Part shown: positions 58,201-64,000 of the stretch, piece after piece
Numbering within the stretch: position 1 is the stretch's first letter
How the letters are laid out: every line of letters starts with the position of its first letter
Assembly (NCBI GenBank): GCA_021234155.1
Contig: JAJEKV010000036.1
Coordinates: 7,639,426 to 7,703,425 of the forward strand
Origin: Isoetes taiwanensis
Taxonomy: Eukaryota; Streptophyta; Lycopodiopsida; Isoetales; Isoetaceae
Reading direction: 5' to 3'
Length of the DNA stretch: 64,000 bases
Program-made: the position numbers and the translations under genes
The notes under the pieces: generated by a model
Databases searched by the model: none
Told to the model about the DNA's origin: nothing
Seen by the model: only the letters and a program-made list of their open reading frames with translations

Positions 58201-59270
58201 TGGTGACGCTTGACACTAAGGTTTGTAATGCATTTTATTCCTATAGGAATTTTTTAAGTCCTTATATAAAGGTGCATGGAGCTACAAATATTCCTGCTCT
58301 TGGATCCAAAGTACCCAAGATGGTCTTTAAAATAATACAAAGGATTGGAATTTTAAAACCATATAATGGGATGAACGTGAGCCAAGTTTGCCACATTGAT
58401 CCTTTGCAGTTTCTTCTAAGTCATAAGGGCTAGACGAATTGTTTAAGCTATTTTGTATGAGCAACAATGGCTAAAAATATCACCAATCTGAGCTTTTATT
58501 CCAGCAAAGCCTGCTATATTTTGTTCCGATGGCAGAACCTTGTTAACATTTACTAAGAGTACCATGCTTTAGGGACCATTCTATTTAAACTGTGGTAACG
58601 GAAAATTTCTCTGCGTATCTATGTTGCACTCGATCTTTTCGTTTCAGAGTCTGAAATGTTGATTTTGTTGCAGGGAATAAAAAGCGCGGTTGCAGCTATG
58701 TTAAGGCTTCCTATTCTGCTGCTGCTGGGTGTTCTCAAATACAAATGATTGCGTAAATGTCTGCATGGGATACTCTTGCATGTCCTTGTGGGTATGGCTA
58801 CTCCTGAAATCATCCACGTCACCATATGATTGTGCAACCATTGTGTCTAGTCAACATTGAAGTCAATATGCAAGTCAATGTCATGTGGCACTTTAGATTG
58901 AAATGACCACCCATCACTACTGCTACATTCAAACCAAAACATGTATGTTACCATGATGCCATATTACCACGAACTGCTACCCTCAGATAAGAAGAAGAAC
59001 TAGAGGGAATTGAACCCTCCCGTACAAGGCGTTTCCACAATACTTTGTGCAGCATAATGTAGGGCACAACTAGGACAAGTCGGGACAAGCAATATGCCCA
59101 AGGCAACAATAGCAGTTTAACAACCAATAAAACCACCCCTACTAATCTAATCTATCCATACTCAGACATAACAGTGGCAGAAAGAATGAAAATCTTAAGA
59201 ACCAAACCAGAAACCCGAAGATAAAAGAGAAGTTGTCGCCAAGCCAGCTGCAAATATATTTGGGGTGAAG
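52223..59270. other. Gene-poor, probable Helitron interior with tandem repeats
   Basis: No recognised gene. A 50-base unit starting GGACTTGGAGAAAAGATTGA is duplicated at about 52928-53026. A ~200-base unit (TCTCTAGAAAGTCAAAAGCA to GAAACTTCTTAATG) is duplicated at about 54822-55190, with a nested duplication of ATGACAGAATGTAGAAATAC. TCTTTC.AAGC.CTTCAAGCAAG is duplicated at 57191-57276. The plus frame 58089-58433 (114 codons) has no recognisable motif. Confidence 0.5.
56640..56880. repeat. Dispersed repeat, copy B
   Basis: ATTCATGCCGGATTGGAAGG, CAAAACCCTCCAAACCTTAGG, TTCCAAAAAGTTTTCGG and AACCAAATTTAAACAATAG follow the same order as in the 27.3-27.6 kb copy. The family is unknown. Confidence 0.5.
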
Positions 59271-59276
59271 CTTTAC

Positions 59277-59330
59277 CTGGTTCTTTGTCGAATGAACCTC
59301 TACCTGCTTCTTTGCCATACCTGCCACATC
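59277..59330 (-). pseudogene. Possible exon fragment of unidentified gene
   Basis: 54 bases with an acceptor-like TTGCTTCAG and a donor-like GTAAAG encode DVAGMAKKQVEVHSTKNQ. I do not recognise the protein. It is on the same strand as the neighbouring PEPCK, RPT6 and ABCB fragments and may be part of the same captured set. Confidence 0.35.
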
Positions 59331-59509
59331 CTGAAGCAATTTAAATAGAATTTCTTTAGATTTCAATCACATTCCATGACATTACTCACATACAATTCAG
59401 ATGAGGCAAACCCTAGCAAGCCCAGGCACATTACCATCCCACTTTGAAAACCCTGCTGCCTGACCTGAAAAGAAGATTGGGATATTACCGAGGCGTGTTT
59501 TGAGGTTAA

Positions 59510-59744
59510 CAAAAGAGTGCATTAAAACATGCAGAAAACGTGGCAGTAGATTCCCTGATGCCATCTTCAGTGCCAGCAACCAATGCAGAAACAAAAAGAG
59601 AAAAATTTGTAACCTCACAAGGCAGCATATGCAACTTACCAGAGCAGTGTAACCACTGATGAAATGAAACATGATCTGTGGTACTGTCAACTTGTTCACA
59701 GGTTGCAGCGCACCAAAGGCATCACAAACAAACAGAAAGTACAT
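59510..59744 (-). pseudogene. PEP carboxykinase (ATP) gene fragment
   Basis: Exon piece 59640-59741 reads [20 protein letters not shown], then HFISGYTAL, with a donor CTG|GTAAGT. Piece 59510-59580 reads [19 protein letters not shown]. Both are consecutive in plant ATP-dependent PEPCK. The acceptor before the second piece has decayed (GCATTG in place of an AG end). The fragment begins directly after the RPT6 stop codon, so the two genes are fused at the DNA level. Only about 55 residues of a ~600-residue enzyme are present, so it is non-functional. Confidence 0.85.
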
Positions 59745-60234
59745 TTACCTCCAAAGCTTCTTCAAGGACATATTTTTCTCTGTTTCTTTCTCGATAACCT
59801 TTGCTACTGCCGTTTCAAAATCTTCTTGCATAACGTGAACACGTCGTTCCCGCAATGCAAACATTCCTGCCTCTCTGCATACAGCCTGATCAATATAGAA
59901 ATGGGATGCGTAGGTCATAGCAATCATTTCCAGAACATTGCAGGATGTGAATATTACCTTCACTCGGCACCTGGTGCTCCATTCATCTTTTCAACTATCT
60001 TCTTTAGATAAATGCCCCGCATGAGATTCATCTTTCTTGAATGCATTTTTAGAATATCAAACTGAGACTGTCATTCAAGCCACCATGCCATTAGTACATC
60101 TTTAAATGGACTTCTGCACAAATGTAATAAATACCTCTTCACTAGGATTTGAAAACTCTATTTTATGGTCTATTCTCCGTAGCTGCAATAAAACTTGATC
60201 TAGAATATCATATCCTATTTGTAGCCATCAAAAC
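59745..60234 (-). pseudogene. 26S proteasome ATPase RPT6 3'-gene fragment
   Basis: Three exons with normal splice borders are kept. 60135-60234 holds VLMATNRI, one extra base, then DILDQVLL and RIDHKIEFSNPSEE. 59958-60067 holds [20 protein letters not shown] and [11 protein letters not shown]. 59745-59885 holds [20 protein letters not shown] and [11 protein letters not shown], then a stop. This is the C-terminal quarter of the RPT6/PSMC5 AAA-ATPase. An inserted T in the first exon and a lost base before the second donor break the frame, and the Pro-Gly of the usual LLRPGRID is missing. Retained introns show capture as DNA rather than a processed copy. Confidence 0.9.
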
Positions 60235-60581
60235 CTGCAAATGCCACATGATTTATCAAAAGCTGCAAAAGGTACCAAGTATCTCAAAGAAAATTTCACT
60301 TAAATGCCCAAAGGATAACCATACTATAACCAGTCATTTGACATTAAACTGTAGATAGAAGGTACAGCCATCAGCAACTAAATCAATTCTACAAACTTGG
60401 TGGCCACATATAATATAGTCAGCACCATGCTGTAATGTTCGAGACTTGCTCGCATCACAAGCTTGGAGACGAGTAATAAGGTCTACACACCTTAATTCTT
60501 GCTTCCTTTTATATCACAAGAACAATAATTATATATGAAATAAACAAAACAAATTATGTCACCTTGATTTTATTTGATGCC

Positions 60582-60854
60582 TCAAAACCATCTACTTGAC
60601 TCAACAGCCCCAGCAGGTACGTTGAACTCTAGAATAGTAAATGCCGGAAGGGCCAAACCATGTGTGATTGCACCAATGCTTCCAATGGCCATAAGAAGAG
60701 AATCAAAATTATCTGCATATAGTTCCCAATCGTTTGTGGCAGGGTTGCACTTATTGTGCACTGCACTAAAACAGCTGTTCAAATCATCTTCCTTTAGATG
60801 AAAAGCAGAATTACCAAGACTCTTCCACCTTGATGAAGCCGGTTCCACCGCCAT
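60582..60854 (-). pseudogene. ABCB (MDR/P-glycoprotein) transporter N-terminal fragment
   Basis: The C-terminal half of this 90-codon frame reads ADNFDSLLMAIGSIGAITHG, then LALPAFTIL, the start of the first transmembrane helix of plant ABCB transporters. The N-terminal half (MAVEPASSRWKSLGNSAFHL) is not recognised and may be unrelated sequence. The match stops after TIL. It lies upstream of the RPT6 fragment on the same strand. Confidence 0.75.
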
Positions 60855-61597
60855 AAAACAACCAAAAAGAAAGCATGAATCAAGAACCCGATCTCTTTAC
60901 ATCCGGGGAAACAGAGGTTTTAGGATTTGCCCGCCTATACGCTTTGTACATTTATTCTAAATAAAAACACTAGGATCCGTAATCCCTCACAGTGTGATGT
61001 TGCCCTAATTCCACCATAGCCAAATCTTACAATAATCGGTCTTTACAGAGTCATCTCCGTTGACAATCCCTCCGTCGGTGTGTAAAATCTGCAGAAAGGT
61101 TGAGAGATTAAGGGAAGAAAGAAAAGATACAAAGGGGATAAGAAAATACCGTGAGGGGAGGCCTCAAGTTCACAAGCTTTAGCATGTTCGGGGATGTCGG
61201 ATTGAGATGGCCACTCCAAATTTTGAGAAGAAGGTTCGCTGCGGGAAGGCTTTGGGGGCCAGGGCAAGAATGAGGAAAATGCCCACAGGTAGTCTCCAGT
61301 GCAAAATTTCCGAAAGCAGACTCTTGCTTCTCACACGCCCCTTGAAAAAAGCGATAGAAAGCCCGCTACATCGCCTCAGACCAGTCCCCCATCGCCATCG
61401 CCCGATTACAGCGCCTCGGGTCGGCGAGATGTGTTCTTATTCATCAGATGGAGCTGCCAGTTACCCGGTTCGAACATGCGCCATCCAAAACGAACCTGAC
61501 CGAGAGTTTACAGTGCACAATAGGTTTAGAGCAGTCACCAACATATCTTGGGTATATTCCAGCATATACTCAGGATATGCCATAAACCCACATAAAC

Positions 61598-61624
61598 AAG
61601 GGTTTGCCCCCTAGGGGCAACCCA
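61598..61624. repeat. Short palindrome GGTTTGCCCCCTAGGGGCAACC
   Basis: A near-perfect inverted repeat centred on CCCCCTAGGGG at about 61600-61621. It could be a transposon terminus or joint between two elements; no partner was found. Confidence 0.5.
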
Positions 61625-61820
61625 AAAAAATGCACGCCTTCCAATGAGCATAGGTAATCTGCATGAATAGATAGACACAATGTTTTTCATTTGTCAGATC
61701 CCGGGCAATTACATCAGCAAAAAAATGGCATGCATGCCATTTTATATATAACAAAAGCATGTTACAAAAAGAAAATGAACAACAAAAAAAAAGGTGACAC
61801 AAATCATGATTTTTTTTTTC

Positions 61821-62372
61821 TCAAAGCCGGGGACATAGCTCGCATTGAAAGGTTACACTTCGTATTTCATGGAGGCACCATTTTTCTTCATGCCTAACGT
61901 ACACACATTCCATATGGCCTGTCCGGTTCTTAGCAGAATTTGAGGCCCAATCCAAAACCTCAGCTTCTATATTCACCTCCATTTCCAAAAAAGCTGTAAT
62001 GGTCTGCTTGGAGAAGCTGCAATGGATAAGCTTGTGGGACAAGATTGCCACTTCAGGGTTTGGAACCTCGACCGAGGGGGAGGAGTATTGGCTTTCTTCT
62101 TGCTCATCAGAAGAATCTTCATCCTGCACCTGGTTCTCCTGAACTAGGTTTTCTAAGCTCACTGGATGATCACTGAACTCTGGAACTTCTGCACTACTAT
62201 CAGGAAAAATTTCTTCACTAGTAGTCGGCCATGAAGAATATTCAGAGTAATAAGACTCTGAACTAGAAGAAGAAGCAGAAGAATCCGGAGTCAAGAAAGA
62301 GGAAGAGGTCTTGGAGGAAGATGAAGAGGAGCTTGGAGACCGAGGGCGTTTACGGTTCACGATTCGAACCAT
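61821..62372 (-). CDS. Ser-rich acidic protein, unknown function
   Basis: 183 codons from ATG 62372, uninterrupted. The N-terminus is basic then a long Ser run (MVRIVNRKRPRSPSSSSSSS), followed by an acidic Ser/Glu middle. A less biased C-terminal third has VAILSHKLIHCSF, FLEMEVNIEAEVLDW and HEEKWCLHEIRSVTFQCELC. I do not recognise the family. It lies 200 bases downstream of the broken MYB/SANT-like gene on the same strand and may belong to the same element. It could also be the end of a spliced gene. Confidence 0.45.
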   Translation of the reverse strand: MVRIVNRKRPRSPSSSSSSSKTSSSFLTPDSSASSSSSESYYSEYSSWPTTSEEIFPDSSAEVPEFSDHPVSLENLVQENQVQDEDSSDEQEESQYSSPSVEVPNPEVAILSHKLIHCSFSKQTITAFLEMEVNIEAEVLDWASNSAKNRTGHMECVYVRHEEKWCLHEIRSVTFQCELCPRL

Positions 62373-62571
62373 GTTGAGGAGCGGCTTGCATGCAAGGAAT
62401 TCAGAAAGCTTAAATAGCCTTTACGAATTTGGGTGATTGCGACTCGAAGACAATAATAATTAATACTAAAGAAATAGGCCAGTACAAGTCATTCAATATT
62501 TAGGAATACTAGTGGATTTGAGACAGTTCCAAAATAGAATTTCTAAAAAGCAGAAAACTGAAAACGAACCT

Positions 62572-63765
62572 CTAATCCTTGTTCTTGGCAGCCAGTTTAG
62601 CAATTTCGAGCAATGTCTCCTTTGTCATTTTACAAATGCTTTGAGTCATTGCAGCCATGGACTCAGCAATTTTCAAGCTGTTGGCAGACCTTATTGTTTC
62701 CAATTCCCTAACCAACTCAATTTTTCATGCACTTTCTTCTTTCAGGAAATCCAATTTCTTTACCTCAGTGTCCCCGAATGTGCTTGCCATTTGTGATATT
62801 CCCATCGCAATGTCCTCATCTATCTGCAACCTGGACTTTTTTCTACTTGTTGGTTTTCCACAAACTCCAGGCTGGTTACATGCAGCTGATCTAGGACTTG
62901 AAGAATCTGTCTGGTTTCCTGTTGGTGTCCTATTTCTTGGAATGTCGGGCATGACTGGACTGCTCGGATTTTCCGTGTGTACATTATTATTTGAATTGGG
63001 TGGAATGCTTTCGAAGTGGTCCTTAAATGCTGCATCTGTTCCAACAGTTTCAAAGAAAGTGTCATTCATGAATGATTCTGAGAAATTTGTATGCAAGCCT
63101 GCAGCCTCAAAAGCTTCATTCCCAAATTCGCCATCGTCACTAGCCCCTGGAATTGGATTATCTGAGGTCACACCATACTTCACCTATTCCATTCTGTCAT
63201 ACCACTGCCAAGCTGAAGGTTCATAACCCGTCTGGCTACAAGCCTCCTTCTCATCTTTGAATTTAGCTTGGAGCTTATCCCATTTGTTCTTTAGTTGTCT
63301 CAGCTCCACTAAACCCCCAACTATAGGCTGCAATTTGGTCATAATTTCCCTCCATTGTGTGTTAGAGAGGTTGAGGGAACCATTAGTTACTAATTTCATC
63401 TCGTTTAAGAGATTGAGGAAAGTGGAGACACCTTGATCTGTCCATTGCACAGGAGACTTTCTATTCTTTGTGTCTATCACTTTTGAATTTTCCTTCTCGT
63501 GCACAACAAGAGCCAAGGCAGCTTCAGATTCAAAAGATTCACTCACAATATCAGAGGAGGCTTGAATTTCGCTCAATACTCGTTTGAATCTCCTTTCCTT
63601 TGGCTGTCTTGGTGATGGAATTGGCTCAGAATTTGTCTCCAAATGCACATCCATGGAGATCTGGCTTGTCATTTTCCAGGTCCTTCTTGGTGCCATTTTT
63701 TCAATCCGAGGAGGTACGAAAGGCTTGCTGCTTGCTGGCAAAGCAGATCAAGAGGCCTTAGACAT
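62572..63765 (-). pseudogene. MYB/SANT-like (PIF/Harbinger partner type) gene with three in-frame stops
   Basis: A single frame runs from ATG 63765 to TAG 62572, interrupted by TGA (63748-63750), TAG (63184-63186) and TGA (62725-62727). The DNA-binding region has QWTDQGVSTFLNLLNEMKLV, WREIMTKLQPIV, LRQLKNKWDKLQAKFKDEKE and CSQTGYEPSAWQW, the trihelix/MYB-SANT-like fold of plant LIMYB-type and Harbinger partner proteins. The C-terminus has RKKSRLQIDEDIAMGISQMA and a coiled helix. All three stops can be explained by C-to-T changes of CGA or CAG. With no frameshift in about 400 codons, decay is recent or the stops lie in undetected introns. It may be the partner of the 49.8-kb transposase. Confidence 0.75.
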
Positions 63766-64000
63766 CTGAATCCAAATAATTGTAGGGGAATAAGGAAGAC
63801 TTAAAACGAAATTGAGGTTCAAAACTTAATGTATGAATGCTCAAAAAACAGAATGCAAATGGGTGCGAAATCTGACGAATACCTGGATCGTAATTGGCTA
63901 ATGGCTTCGAGAAATTGGATACTTTTGCAAGAATTAGGCGGCCTTGAAGATCAAGAAGCAGGGAAAAAGACGCCCCATTTTCGGTGTGGGAAACATTTCG
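63766..64000. other. Upstream region of MYB/SANT-like gene, window edge
   Basis: No coding content is recognised. It probably contains the 5' untranslated region or promoter of the minus-strand MYB/SANT-like gene; I see no TATA box I would defend. Confidence 0.35.

Noticed and set aside
58089-58433. 114-codon plus-strand ORF
   Set aside because: No recognisable family, motif or neighbouring support; not listed as a gene.
58990-59045. T-arm-like sequence (minus strand GAGGGTTCAATTCCCTC)
   Set aside because: Only the T-stem-loop is convincing; no acceptor, D or anticodon arm pairs with it, so I do not call a tRNA.

Overview
The window looks like nuclear DNA from a non-seed land plant with swimming sperm, most likely a fern. 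The evidence is a nearly complete intron-rich gene for the ciliary transport protein IFT56 (TTC26/DYF13), which seed plants without flagellated sperm lack, together with plant-type Ty3/gypsy, PIF/Harbinger, Helitron, LINE, SINE-like and Replitron-like (HUH endonuclease) elements. Cycads or Ginkgo cannot be excluded from sequence alone. It is one host gene inside a dense mobile-element landscape.

Layout: 0-2.8 kb is AT-rich and gene-free, with short GGATCACACC hairpins. 2.8-7.8 kb (+) and 8-12 kb (-) hold two degraded, related transposase-like genes of an unidentified superfamily. 12-20 kb holds a tRNA-Ala-like SINE head, a CTCTAT-type minisatellite, a Helitron 3' end, an L1-ORF1-like fragment and SINE-like boxes. 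20.1-26.9 kb is a truncated Ty3/gypsy element on the minus strand. It has a 1.54-kb 5' LTR, a tRNA-Met-type primer site, zinc knuckle, protease, RT, RNase H and the start of integrase. In the gag position lies a broken ORF that begins with the histone H3 tail ARTKQTAR and ends with an H3-like alphaN-alpha1 histone-fold segment. Each of its two ORFs is preceded by a pair of 67-bp hairpins and a TATAAATA box. This is the most unusual object in the window.

27-30 kb is repeats. 30.4-37.1 kb is IFT56 (minus strand, ten exons, 536 codons, last exon not found). A 7,069-bp PIF/Harbinger element (37339-44407) has landed about 200 bp upstream of its start codon. The element has terminal inverted repeats, TAA target duplication, an intact 434-aa transposase and an intact three-exon SANT/MYB partner. 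A neighbouring duplicate preserves the empty site. 45.4-47.3 kb is a decayed Replitron-like HUH transposase. 48.7-49.3 kb is a 5'-truncated LINE with poly(A) and a 17-bp target duplication. 49.8-51.1 kb is a second, frameshifted Harbinger transposase.

From 52.2 kb a second Helitron 3' end opens a region whose 59.3-60.9 kb part carries adjoining intron-bearing fragments of PEP carboxykinase, proteasome ATPase RPT6 and an ABCB transporter, all on one strand, the pattern of element-mediated gene capture. 61.8-63.8 kb holds a Ser-rich ORF and a MYB/SANT-like gene closed by three in-frame stops.
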